Source of the DNA: DAIOEK01 sp964600595
Lineage (GTDB): Bacteria; Chloroflexota; Anaerolineae; Anaerolineales; Anaerolineaceae
DNA: 17,773 bases
Reading direction: 5' to 3'
Assembly: GCA_964600595.1 (NCBI GenBank)
Contig: CAZRKL010000038.1
Location: 1 to 17,773 of the forward strand
This document shows, in pieces, positions 7,548 through 16,164 of this stretch (position 1 is its first letter; each line of letters starts with the position of its first letter). A model generated the notes under the pieces. That model did not search any database. It saw only the letters and a list, made by a program, of their open reading frames with translations, and was not told the DNA's origin. Made by a program: the position numbers and the translations under genes.

Positions 7548-9128
7548 TTACTCCTGCAGGGTGGTGACTTCGTCAGACAGAATAAAACTCAAAACCATAT
7601 TGTTCGTGACCCATTCTATGGGCGCCAGATCATCTGTATATATCGTGCCCGACTCAGGCGCATCCTGTAAATTTGCTATAGTTATTTGCATTGTCTCAAG
7701 TAACAATGCAGGAGTATCCTCTTGCTGTGAAAGAAGAATGAAATTCTTGAGCAAGTTTGTTTCTTCGGTAGGTTTTTTTGTTGCAAAAATCATGGAATTA
7801 AAAGTATCCGGCAAATCCATAACATACGCAGAAGGGAAAACTTGCCTGATTGTGGAAGACAGGTCATTGATTAATCTGCGATCATTAGTCGAGCGACCTA
7901 CATTGATCACCAGGCAGCCATTCTCATCCAAATGGTCATAAGCAATCTGGAAGAACTCAACGGTGGTTAGATGGGGTGGGATGTATGGCGGGCGGTAAGC
8001 ATCAACCGCAATTAATGAATAAAGATTCGGGCTATTTTCCAAACCCCAGCGTCCGTCCTGCCCATAGAGCGTCAGGTTTGGTTCGTTCATATCAAAATAC
8101 ATTTGTCCAACAGTGATAATTTCAGGGTCAATTTCCCAACCATCAATGGGAATCGGTCCAAAAGCATTTGTCGCTGCACGGGCAGTTGTGCCGGCGGCCA
8201 AGCCAACTATGCCTATTGAGTTTACACTTTCCAGATCGAATGGAGGGGCGTTGAAAAAAGGACCAACTAAAAACTGTTCCCATGGACCAAAAAAGTTCTC
8301 CTGGTCTTCTTTGTAGACCGAGTGAACTCCCTGACCTTCATTCAAACGCAGCATAAAATAGCCATCCTGCTCCAGCACCTGAATATAGTTATAAGCAGAT
8401 TCGCCTTCATAGACCTGTCCGATAGTTGATTTGATTGCCCCCCGCGGTCCAAGAATTAGCAATACTACACTAATGATAAACAAGAAGATAAATATTACGC
8501 TTTTCTTGAGTCCCTGGATTCTGATCAAGAAAATCAGAGAAACTAAAATCAAAACTATACCAAAGGTAACAAATGTCCGGTAAGTGCCGATCAGCGGAAT
8601 CAGAATAAGGGAGGGTAAAAACGTGCCAATAAATGAGCCGAGAGTAGAAATTGCATACACTTTTCCAGCCGCCTGCCCAGCAGAGGATGTATCTTCTACT
8701 GCCAGTCTGATCGCGAATGGAGAGGCGGTTCCCAGTAGGATCATAGGAACAAGCATCAGAATTAACACAGACACAAACGAGCCCGCTAATATCCCGAGAT
8801 TCAATTGGTCAAAAGCATCGGCTGCGAAACGAAGTATAGGCTGAGCAATAACCGGAATAATCACACCGCTGAAACCGGCAATGATGAGAATTTTTGTAAA
8901 TAGTGCTGGTTCAGGGTGCCGATCAGCCAGTTTTCCACCCAAGAAGTATCCGACAGTCAAATAGATCAGGATCAATCCTATAATACTTGCCCAAACAAGG
9001 TTGCTCGAACCGAAAATATTGCCCAGCAATCGCGAGGCAGCCATCTCCAAACCCAGGCAAGTCATACCGGAGATAAAAACGAGAAAATATAGGTTTTTTC
9101 GGGTGAGTGTGGTCGGGGATAGTGTCAT
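7548..9128 (-). CDS. membrane-fused spermidine-synthase-like protein
   Basis: A 526-residue fusion of a membrane half and a methyltransferase-fold half. About seven hydrophobic segments lie within residues 13-227 (roughly 13-33, 43-64, 79-99, 115-138, 158-180, 184-203, 209-227), the arrangement annotated as fused MFS/spermidine synthase. The soluble part starts near 236. SAYNYIQVLEQDG (244-256) resembles the entry strand of aminopropyltransferases, IGIVGLAAGTTARA (305-318) sits at the nucleotide-binding loop, DGWEIDPEI (329-337) has the acidic residue that usually holds the ribose, and LIAVDAY (372-378) places D376 at the usual catalytic aspartate. The canonical GGGDG loop is not preserved, so true polyamine synthesis is uncertain. 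Residues 410-526 are less conserved. It heads a two-gene unit with the DUF1461 gene. Substrate and reaction are unknown. Confidence 0.85.
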   Translation of the reverse strand: MTLSPTTLTRKNLYFLVFISGMTCLGLEMAASRLLGNIFGSSNLVWASIIGLILIYLTVGYFLGGKLADRHPEPALFTKILIIAGFSGVIIPVIAQPILRFAADAFDQLNLGILAGSFVSVLILMLVPMILLGTASPFAIRLAVEDTSSAGQAAGKVYAISTLGSFIGTFLPSLILIPLIGTYRTFVTFGIVLILVSLIFLIRIQGLKKSVIFIFLFIISVVLLILGPRGAIKSTIGQVYEGESAYNYIQVLEQDGYFMLRLNEGQGVHSVYKEDQENFFGPWEQFLVGPFFNAPPFDLESVNSIGIVGLAAGTTARAATNAFGPIPIDGWEIDPEIITVGQMYFDMNEPNLTLYGQDGRWGLENSPNLYSLIAVDAYRPPYIPPHLTTVEFFQIAYDHLDENGCLVINVGRSTNDRRLINDLSSTIRQVFPSAYVMDLPDTFNSMIFATKKPTEETNLLKNFILLSQQEDTPALLLETMQITIANLQDAPESGTIYTDDLAPIEWVTNNMVLSFILSDEVTTLQE

Positions 9129-9135
9129 ACCCCGA

Positions 9136-9141
9136 ATTATA
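9136..9141 (-). promoter_or_regulatory. -10 element very close to the spermidine-synthase-like start
   Basis: On the minus strand a perfect TATAAT (9136-9141) lies only seven bases before the ATG at 9126-9128. A start about seven bases beyond this element would fall at or next to the ATG, implying a leaderless or nearly leaderless message. No convincing -35 element is seen at 16-18 bases, and the only purine-rich run is GGGG touching the ATG. Confidence 0.4.
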
Positions 9142-9180
9142 AACCAGAGTAGAACAAATGTTGTGTTTGATAATGATTTA

Positions 9181-9209
9181 TTGATGAAGCTCTATTTGTA
9201 AACTATAAT
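9181..9209 (+). promoter_or_regulatory. sigma70-like promoter for alaS
   Basis: TTGATG (9181-9186) and TATAAT (9204-9209) are spaced by exactly 17 bases. They precede a leader of about 30 bases with ribosome site GAGGT at 9240-9244. The core ACTATAATTGAA (9202-9213) recurs exactly before the next gene. Confidence 0.7.
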
Positions 9210-9248
9210 TGAACTTCTACACAAAAACCATTAACTGCCGAGGTAAAT

Positions 9249-11978
9249 ATGAAGCCATTAACAGGTGCTGAGATACGTCAATCTTTCATAGATTTTTTTG
9301 TGAAACACGGACACACTTTTGTTCCGTCAGCATCTGTTGTGCCGGGAGGAGATTCAACCTTGTTATTTACCAATGCGGGGATGGTTCAATTTAAGGATGT
9401 ATTCCTTGGAACGGACAACCGGCCTTATACTCGTGCGGCTAATTCCCAAAAATGTGTGAGGGTGGCAGGCAAGCATAATGATTTGGATGATGTTGGCAGA
9501 GATGATACCCACCATACCTTCTTTGAAATGCTGGGAAACTGGTCTTTTGGAGATTACTATAAAAAAGAGGCAATTACGTGGGCATGGGAACTATTGACTG
9601 TTGAGTGGGGTATTCCGCGGGAAAAACTGTGGGCGACTTACTTTGTAGACGACAAAGGGGATGTTGCCATGGATGATGAAGCCCGTGATGAATGGATGAG
9701 ACAGCCAGGCATGCTGACCGAGCATGTCATTTCTGGCGGCAGGAAAGATAACTTCTGGGAGATGGCAGATACGGGTCCATGCGGACCATGCAGTGAGATC
9801 CACATTGATCAAGGTGAAGCGGCATGCGATAAAAAGAACGTGCCAGGGCATGTTTGCGAGGTCAATGGAGATTGTAAACGCTACCTGGAACTGTGGAACC
9901 TGGTTTTTATTCAGTACAATCGCTTGAGCCCGACAAAATTGGAACCGCTACCCGCCAAACACGTTGATACAGGAATGGGAATGGAGCGGGTAGTATCAGT
10001 ACTTCAAAATGTAACATCAAATTATCGAACAGACCTGCTGTTCCCATTGCTGAAAATTACCCAACAAATTACCAGACATACTGACGAAGAACTTGAAGCA
10101 AATATTACTCCCTACAGAGTTATTGCTGACCATGTTCGTACCTCCAGTTTTCTGATTGCCGATGGGGTTGTCCCGGGAAATACAGGACGTAATTATGTCT
10201 GCAGGATGATCATCCGTCGGGCTGCCCGTTTTGGAGGAAAAATAGGTTTGCATGAACCATTTATGGCCAAAGTGGCTGAAGGCGTCATAAAGATCTATGG
10301 GGATGCTTATCCTGAGGTAAAAAAGAATAAGCAGGTCATTTTTGACACGCTGACCAGGGAAGAAAAGAGATTCCATAGGACCCTTGAAACCGGAATTGGG
10401 CAACTTGAAGATTTTGTTACAGAAATGGAATCGAAAGGCGAAAAAACACTCTCTGGGGAAAAAGCTTTCGAGTTATACGCGACACATGGTCTGCCACTTG
10501 AATTATCCCGTGATGTCCTTGTAGAAAAAGGATACGACGTTGACCAGGCTGGTTTTCAGGCAGCCATGAAAGAACATCAGCTTGCGTCTGGTGCTGGCAA
10601 AGGAATGGGAGAATTGGGGGGGGAAGACGTTGAAATCTACCGGGAAGTATTGGAAGATTTACAATCTACCGGAAAGCTCCCTGCATCCGGAGTGAAGTAT
10701 GATCCATACACCAGATTGGAAATACAGGGAAATGTCCTTGCCATACTAAAGGACGGCAACACTGTAAAGAATTTGGAAGAGGGAGAAGAGGCGGAGATTA
10801 TTTTGCCGGAAACCTGTCTTTACATTGAATCTGGTGGGCAGGTATCCGATACAGGATGGATTGAGTCTCCTTTGGGCATATTTGAAGTCATCAGGCTGCG
10901 TAAACCTGCAACAGGTGTGATTGTGCATGAGGGTAAAGTAGTAAAAGGATCAATAAGCGTAAATGAAAATGCTAGTTTGCGCGTAGATAGCAAACGCAGG
11001 CAGAATATACGGCGAAATCACACTGCAACGCATTTATTGCATGCCTGGCTGCACAAAATATTAGGTCCACACGCTGTTCAAGCAGGCTCACTGGTAGCAC
11101 CGGATAAACTCAGATTTGATTTCAACCATAATGAAGCAGTAACTTCCGCACAATTAGATGAAATTGAAGCCGGTGTGAACGCAGATATAATGCAAAACTA
11201 TAATCTCACCGTTAAGGAGAAAACACTCCAGGAAGCGCTATCTGATGGAGCAACCGCTTTATTTGGTGAAAAATACGGGCAAAAAGTGAGAACCATTTCC
11301 ATTGGAGATGATGAAAGAATATCATATGAGCTGTGTGGTGGTACTCATGTGGATGAAACGGGTGATATAGGACTTTTCATTATTACAAGTGAGGGCAGCG
11401 CGGCAGCAGGCGTAAGAAGAATTGAAGCAGTTACCGGACGCGCTGCTTATGAAATCGTACGGCATCAGAGAAGCCTGTTGAAACATGCTTCCAGCGTTCT
11501 ATCGACAGCTGTGGAAGAATTACCTGCCAAAGCAGAAACTGTAGTCAAAGAGCTGGAATCATCAAGAAAAATTATTAATTCTCTGCGGCAACAAACGGCG
11601 AGAATTGAATTTGAACGCACACTGACAGGCGTAAAGGAAATTAATGGCATAGCTGTACTCGGGTCAGTAATTGACAAAGTAGATGCAGATACACTGCGCG
11701 GGTTAACGGATCTATTCCGTGAACGCTATCCAACTGGCGTTGTAATCCTGGGGAGCGCCCTCGATGATAGACCGGTGATAATCTGTGCGGTATCAGATAA
11801 TCTGCTGGCGAAGAGATTCCACGCAGGAGAATTTGTCAAAGAAGCTGCGCAAGTCGTCGGAGGGAGCGGAGGAGGTAGACCCAATATGGCGCAAGCGGGA
11901 GGCAAGGATGCGTCCAAACTAGAGCGCGCGATATCACAGGCAGTCAAGATGATCCAGGAAAAAGCTAAAGCAATATAG
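9249..11978 (+). CDS. alaS: alanine--tRNA ligase
   Basis: Charges tRNA-Ala with alanine and hydrolyses mis-charged Ser/Gly-tRNA. The 909 residues compare with 876 in E. coli. The class II catalytic domain (about 1-250) has TLLFTNAGMVQFKDVF, HHTFFEMLGNWSFGDYY, TGPCGPCSEIH (176-186) and a motif 3 region NTGRNYVCRMIIRRAARF. A tRNA-recognition helical domain follows. The editing domain has the zinc-binding pair HTATH (H591, H595) and CGGTH (C696, H700). The DHHA1/C-Ala end carries GSGGGRPNMAQAGG (about 872-885). Between the catalytic motifs is a cysteine-rich insert with C193, C203 and C209 close to C178 and C181. A G8 run (10616-10623) lies in the middle domain. It has its own promoter and terminator. 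No tRNA or T-box is visible in the leader. Confidence 0.98.
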   Translation: MKPLTGAEIRQSFIDFFVKHGHTFVPSASVVPGGDSTLLFTNAGMVQFKDVFLGTDNRPYTRAANSQKCVRVAGKHNDLDDVGRDDTHHTFFEMLGNWSFGDYYKKEAITWAWELLTVEWGIPREKLWATYFVDDKGDVAMDDEARDEWMRQPGMLTEHVISGGRKDNFWEMADTGPCGPCSEIHIDQGEAACDKKNVPGHVCEVNGDCKRYLELWNLVFIQYNRLSPTKLEPLPAKHVDTGMGMERVVSVLQNVTSNYRTDLLFPLLKITQQITRHTDEELEANITPYRVIADHVRTSSFLIADGVVPGNTGRNYVCRMIIRRAARFGGKIGLHEPFMAKVAEGVIKIYGDAYPEVKKNKQVIFDTLTREEKRFHRTLETGIGQLEDFVTEMESKGEKTLSGEKAFELYATHGLPLELSRDVLVEKGYDVDQAGFQAAMKEHQLASGAGKGMGELGGEDVEIYREVLEDLQSTGKLPASGVKYDPYTRLEIQGNVLAILKDGNTVKNLEEGEEAEIILPETCLYIESGGQVSDTGWIESPLGIFEVIRLRKPATGVIVHEGKVVKGSISVNENASLRVDSKRRQNIRRNHTATHLLHAWLHKILGPHAVQAGSLVAPDKLRFDFNHNEAVTSAQLDEIEAGVNADIMQNYNLTVKEKTLQEALSDGATALFGEKYGQKVRTISIGDDERISYELCGGTHVDETGDIGLFIITSEGSAAAGVRRIEAVTGRAAYEIVRHQRSLLKHASSVLSTAVEELPAKAETVVKELESSRKIINSLRQQTARIEFERTLTGVKEINGIAVLGSVIDKVDADTLRGLTDLFRERYPTGVVILGSALDDRPVIICAVSDNLLAKRFHAGEFVKEAAQVVGGSGGGRPNMAQAGGKDASKLERAISQAVKMIQEKAKAI

Positions 11979-11986
11979 AAATATTC

Positions 11987-12017
11987 AAGACCTTCTGGCA
12001 AATACAGAAGGTCTTTT
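11987..12017 (+). terminator. intrinsic terminator after alaS
   Basis: A perfect 11-base stem AAGACCTTCTG (11987-11997) and CAGAAGGTCTT (12005-12015), loop GCAAATA, is followed by T to 12017. The next promoter core begins six bases later, so termination of alaS and initiation of the lyase gene are packed together. Confidence 0.85.
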
Positions 12018-12020
12018 ACT

Positions 12021-12032
12021 ACTATAATTGAA
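12021..12032 (+). promoter_or_regulatory. promoter core for the aspartase-like gene
   Basis: ACTATAATTGAA contains TATAAT (12023-12028) and is identical over 12 bases to the alaS promoter core at 9202-9213. The -35 region is weak: AATACA at 12001-12006, spaced 16, inside the alaS terminator hairpin. Ribosome site GGAG at 12046-12049 follows, six bases before the ATG at 12056. Confidence 0.45.
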
Positions 12033-12055
12033 AATATCAATTTCCGGAGTATTTC

Positions 12056-13471
12056 ATGAAAACTATAAAGGGATCATTCAGAATCGAGAAAGACAGTCTG
12101 GGTGATGTAAAAGTACCTTTTGCTGCATATTATGGGGCGGAGACACAGAGGGCGATAGAAAACTTTAAAATAAGCGGGGAAAAACCAGATTGGGATTATA
12201 TCTGTTCTGTTATCATAATTAAGAGATGCGCAGCGCGGGTAAATATGGAAGCAGGATGGCAAAATCCTGAGAAATCGAAAGCGATACAACTAGCATGTGA
12301 AGATGTCAGTAATCCAGATTGGCAGGATCAATTTGTAGTTGATCCTTTTCAGGCGGGTGCTGGTACCAGTCACCACATGAATATCAACGAAGTCATTGCC
12401 AACCGGGCTACCGAAATCTTGGGCGGAAAAAAGGGTGAGTACATCGTTGATTCACACAACGATGTAAACATGGGGCAGTCCACCAATGATGTTATCCCGA
12501 CCGCCATCCGACTAGGCTGCATGAAAAAGAATGTCGCATTGATGATAGCCATAAACGAGTGTATCGCAACCCTTAATAATCTCAAAAATAATTATCAAGC
12601 AGTTAAGAAATCAGGGCGTACACATTTACAGGATGCCGCCCCAATCACTATTGGAGCAGAATTTGGTGCTTACGCGCGGATATTTGAAAGGGATATGGAA
12701 TGGCTTGAGTGTGCTTGTCGGCGGCTGGGACGATTAGGCATAGGAGGATCTGCGGTGGGAAGCGGTGTGAATACCCCTCCGGATTATCAAAATAAAATGG
12801 TGACTTATCTCAAGGAATATTCTCAGCTGGACCTGCAACCCGCTGATGATCTGTACGAGACCATGCAATCAATGGCTGATTTTGTAAATTATTCATCTGC
12901 TCTACGCACAATCGCTGTTAGTGTAACAAAAATATGCAATGACCTGCGATTATTGTCATCTGGACCGGAGACAGGGCTTAATGAAGTCAATCTGCCTGCT
13001 GTGCAACCCGGCAGCAGTATTATGCCAGGGAAAGTTAATCCAGTTATGCCTGAAATGGTCAATATGGTCATGTATCATGTAATGGGCTTGGACCATAGCA
13101 TCATGCTGGCTGGCCAGGCTGGCCAGCTGGAATTGAATGTGATGATGCCGCTCATCGCCAGAAACCTGCTGGAAATGCAGCAATTAATGACGAATTCATT
13201 ACTTACATTGAATCGTAAGTGCCTGAACGGAATTGTTATAAATCATGAGAAAATTATCAAATGGCTGGAGGCAAACCCAATTTGGATCACCGGGTTGACA
13301 AGATTGATCGGATACCAGGCAGCGGCACAAATTGTAAAAACAGCAACATTACAGAAAGTATCTGTAGCGAACTTAATTGAAGAACAGATCGCCAATCAAG
13401 AACTGCAGAATATCCAGACCGGAAAACTGTTAACACATGCTGATTATGATGATTGGCTTAAGGAAAATTAA
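12056..13471 (+). CDS. aspA: aspartate ammonia-lyase-like enzyme (aspartase/fumarase family)
   Basis: A 471-residue lyase of the aspartase/fumarase superfamily, homotetrameric and cytoplasmic in known members. Aspartase converts L-aspartate to fumarate plus ammonia, reversibly. Features favouring aspartase over class II fumarase are VPFAAYYGAETQRAIENF near the start (20-37), QAGAGTSHHMNINEVIANRA (99-118), HNDVNMGQSTND (134-145), and PGSSIMPGKVNPVMPE (318-333, catalytic S321), where fumarase has KVNPTQ. SGRTHLQDA (186-194) combines the fumarase-like TH with the aspartase-like LQDA, so the substrate is not certain. LELNVMMPLI is the usual helix-bundle segment. The length is about normal. Its promoter directly follows the alaS terminator. 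It is convergent with purB, and their stop codons share TTAA, with no terminator between them. Class II fumarase or another family lyase remains possible. Confidence 0.75.
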   Translation: MKTIKGSFRIEKDSLGDVKVPFAAYYGAETQRAIENFKISGEKPDWDYICSVIIIKRCAARVNMEAGWQNPEKSKAIQLACEDVSNPDWQDQFVVDPFQAGAGTSHHMNINEVIANRATEILGGKKGEYIVDSHNDVNMGQSTNDVIPTAIRLGCMKKNVALMIAINECIATLNNLKNNYQAVKKSGRTHLQDAAPITIGAEFGAYARIFERDMEWLECACRRLGRLGIGGSAVGSGVNTPPDYQNKMVTYLKEYSQLDLQPADDLYETMQSMADFVNYSSALRTIAVSVTKICNDLRLLSSGPETGLNEVNLPAVQPGSSIMPGKVNPVMPEMVNMVMYHVMGLDHSIMLAGQAGQLELNVMMPLIARNLLEMQQLMTNSLLTLNRKCLNGIVINHEKIIKWLEANPIWITGLTRLIGYQAAAQIVKTATLQKVSVANLIEEQIANQELQNIQTGKLLTHADYDDWLKEN

Positions 13472-14862
13472 GAGGAACGATAATGTTCCAGAACGCGCAA
13501 AGCCAGTTCTCGTGAGCGGGTTATGGATAAACCCAGATAATTGGTGACATCAAATGATTCATCTAACTCTATTGAGGATAAATATTTGGTGATGGATGAA
13601 TCATTCTTGATTAGTTCGGACAATCCGCCTGGTTGGTTTTGTTCGATACGCTGCCATGCGGTCATTGCGTGTTCACGAAGCCGTTCGTGGATAACCTGAC
13701 GATCCCCACCATTTTTGACCGCCATTAGCATGACCTTTTCTGTCGCCGAAAAGGGTGCAAATTTCTCAAGATTCACCTGAATGAATGAATTCTTGATATT
13801 CAATCCGTTGATAATGTTATTTAAATTAAGCAGGATTTCATCACTTATTAAAAAGGATTCTGGCAACATGGTTCTTCGGTTTGCGCTATCATCCAAAGTT
13901 CTTTCCAGCATGGAGTGGGCATAATTCCCCCAGGCAACAGACGGGTAAGTAGATATAAGCCGGGCAAGAGAATCGATTTTCTCCAATTGTATAGGGTTCC
14001 GTTTGAATGGCATGGCGGATGAACCCACTTGGTTATCTGCAAAAGGCTCTGATACTTCAGAGAAAACAGCAGATTGGAGCAAGCGCATATCTAAAGCAGC
14101 CTTGTACACTGTACCAGCAAGATTTGCCAGAGCGTTAATCAGGGTTAATTCCTGTTTTCGGGTATAAGTTTGAGTTGCTATCTGGAAGAATGGCAGACCG
14201 ATTTTTATGCTTATGCTATTTTCGAATTTTTCAAAAAGATCTGGATCCTGAAGTAATTCAATAAACGGAGCAGCATTACCAACAGCTCCTTTAAATCCCT
14301 TGCCTTTGAATTCGTCTTTTAATACTGTTAGTGCTTGAAAATCCACTTCCAGATCCTGCAAAATGGAAGCAAACCTGTAGCCGTAGGTAGTCGGTTCGGC
14401 AGGCTGAAGATGCGTGAATGCCATACAGGGTAGATCTGCTGTTTTCAGAATTAGATGAGCATAACTGAGTAATACTTCACGCAGTCTGGATAAGATCAGA
14501 TCCATACTCTGGCGGATTAACAACGCGTCAGTGTTATCTTTAATATCCATGGATGTCGCGCCCAGATGGATCACTTTTCCACCCAGTTTGCATTGACTGG
14601 CGAACACCCTCACTTCAGCCATTAAATCATGATGGATCTCTTTTTCTACTTTCAGTGATGCTGGTATATCAACTTCATTTTGATGAGCATGTAAATCTGC
14701 AATCTGTTCCGCGCTAACCAAACCAAAAGCAGACAGTGATTCAGCCAATTCCACCCACAAATATCTCCATAAGCGCCGTTTGTTAAATTCACTCCAGATA
14801 TGCCTCATTTCTGATGAGCCATAACGAAAGGAATATGGGCTTTGATAAGTGGAATAATCCAT
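13468..14862 (-). CDS. purB: adenylosuccinate lyase
   Basis: Cleaves SAICAR to AICAR plus fumarate in de novo purine synthesis, and adenylosuccinate to AMP plus fumarate. The 464-residue protein has the superfamily signature GSSAMPFKRNP (280-290) on the flexible catalytic loop, THLQPAEPTT with its histidine in the middle region, EKEIHHDLMAEV and HLGATSMDIKDN in the first domain, and ENQ-region equivalents such as ERTLDDSANRR. It is the last gene of hpt-purA-purB: its ATG lies 6 bases after the purA stop, with no strong ribosome site, so coupling to purA translation is likely. The stop shares TTAA with the convergent aspartase-like gene. The ADSL family fits better than argininosuccinate lyase or 3-carboxymuconate cycloisomerase, both by motif and by neighbour. 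Confidence 0.95.
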   Translation of the reverse strand: MDYSTYQSPYSFRYGSSEMRHIWSEFNKRRLWRYLWVELAESLSAFGLVSAEQIADLHAHQNEVDIPASLKVEKEIHHDLMAEVRVFASQCKLGGKVIHLGATSMDIKDNTDALLIRQSMDLILSRLREVLLSYAHLILKTADLPCMAFTHLQPAEPTTYGYRFASILQDLEVDFQALTVLKDEFKGKGFKGAVGNAAPFIELLQDPDLFEKFENSISIKIGLPFFQIATQTYTRKQELTLINALANLAGTVYKAALDMRLLQSAVFSEVSEPFADNQVGSSAMPFKRNPIQLEKIDSLARLISTYPSVAWGNYAHSMLERTLDDSANRRTMLPESFLISDEILLNLNNIINGLNIKNSFIQVNLEKFAPFSATEKVMLMAVKNGGDRQVIHERLREHAMTAWQRIEQNQPGGLSELIKNDSSITKYLSSIELDESFDVTNYLGLSITRSRELALRVLEHYRSS

Positions 14863-14868
14863 ATTGGT

Positions 14869-16164
14869 TTACCGGAAAATCACTGCGTTTCGTTCTGGAC
14901 CGACTGAGACAGCATTGACAGGAACGTTGCAGTAGTCTTCAATGAGTTGAATATATGACAGAGCCTGTTTGGGTAATTTCTGCCAGTCTCGAATATTACG
15001 AACATCTTCGTTCCACCCGGGAAGGGATTGATAAACAGGTTGGCATTGATCAAGAGCAGTTGCTCCTCCGGGCATGCTCAGATCTTTGTAGACCATATTA
15101 TTAACGTTGTATTCTGTACAGTAAGAAATATTCCCAATTCCAGATAGGATATCCAGTTTTGTGAGAAATAGTTCTGTTGTGCCGTTTACCTCGACTGCGT
15201 ATTTCAGAAGAACCAGATCCAACCAACCTACCCGTCGTGGTCTCCCGGTAGTTGTGCCAAACTCATCCCAGGGATTGGAACCGGTTCCGCGCAGCATGGC
15301 AGCGATTTCTCCATCGAGTTCGGTAGGAAATGATCCGGCTCCCACCCGGGTTTGAAATGCTTTTGTGATACCAATGATCCGTTCAACTGGTTGAATTCCT
15401 AACCCCAGACCGCTGAAAACCCCACACGCGGTTGTACAAGAGCTTGTGACGAATGGGTAGGTTCCATGATCTAAATCAAGCAAGGTTCCCTGAGCTGCTT
15501 CAGCGAGGATATGCATATTATTTGAGGCAGATTTACGAATATTCGAACCAATATTCCGAATGAATGGCCGCAACTGAGCGCATAAAAGAAGATATTCACT
15601 TACAAGAGATTCCACCTCGAGGGCAGGCTGATCATATACCCTTACGATCAGATTGGATACATCTCTAAAATGCTTTTGAAGGATGGGTTCCAGGCCGTTC
15701 TCATCGAGGATTTGTCCAGCTCGAATCCCTTTCCGGGCAGCTTTGTCGACATAAGATGGTCCTATCCCCCGGCCTGTGGTTCCAATCTGACTGGCTCCCC
15801 GTGATATTTCCTGGGCTTTATCGAGCATACGGTGCGCTGGTGTAATCAGATGCGCGGCATCGGAAATCCATAGCCGATCCGGGGTGATGTGTATTCCAGC
15901 ATCCTGAAGCTGTTTTATTTCATCGAGCAAAGTGGCCGGATTGATTACCAGACCGTTGCCCAGAATACCAATAGTGTGTTCATGAATAATTCCGGAAGGA
16001 ATCAGGTGCAGCTTAAATATTTTTTCTGCAACAGTAACAGTATGGCCAGCGTTGTCCCCGCCATTGAAGCGAGCTACAATATCAGCTTTTTCAGAAAGCA
16101 GGTCAACTACCCGTCCCTTGCCTTCGTCCCCCCATTGCATTCCGACAGCAATTGAAATGCTCAT
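14869..16164 (-). CDS. purA: adenylosuccinate synthetase
   Basis: Joins IMP and aspartate using GTP to give adenylosuccinate, the first committed step to AMP. The 431 residues match E. coli PurA (432). WGDEGKGR (11-18) carries catalytic D13, and NGGDNAGHT gives H41, both at the E. coli positions. Further landmarks are GNGLVINP, QIGTTGRGIGPSYVDKAARK (IMP contacts), GVFSGLGLGI, TTTGRPRRVGWLD (IMP/GTP loop) and TKLDILSG (guanine recognition). The ATG at 16162-16164 overlaps the hpt stop as ATGA and has AAGGA about 8 bases upstream, so it is translated both by coupling and by its own site. purB follows 6 bases downstream. Confidence 0.98.
   Translation of the reverse strand: MSISIAVGMQWGDEGKGRVVDLLSEKADIVARFNGGDNAGHTVTVAEKIFKLHLIPSGIIHEHTIGILGNGLVINPATLLDEIKQLQDAGIHITPDRLWISDAAHLITPAHRMLDKAQEISRGASQIGTTGRGIGPSYVDKAARKGIRAGQILDENGLEPILQKHFRDVSNLIVRVYDQPALEVESLVSEYLLLCAQLRPFIRNIGSNIRKSASNNMHILAEAAQGTLLDLDHGTYPFVTSSCTTACGVFSGLGLGIQPVERIIGITKAFQTRVGAGSFPTELDGEIAAMLRGTGSNPWDEFGTTTGRPRRVGWLDLVLLKYAVEVNGTTELFLTKLDILSGIGNISYCTEYNVNNMVYKDLSMPGGATALDQCQPVYQSLPGWNEDVRNIRDWQKLPKQALSYIQLIEDYCNVPVNAVSVGPERNAVIFR

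Noticed and set aside
7540..7941. 133-codon plus-strand open frame
   Set aside because: It is antisense to the spermidine-synthase-like gene and shows no recognisable motif.
10017..10403. 128-codon minus-strand open frame
   Set aside because: It is antisense to conserved alaS sequence with no ribosome site or domain.
13093..13131. Repeated and palindromic CTGGC/GGCCAG block
   Set aside because: It encodes LAGQAGQLELNV in the lyase, a segment that fits the family pattern at this position, so codon choice explains the repeats.
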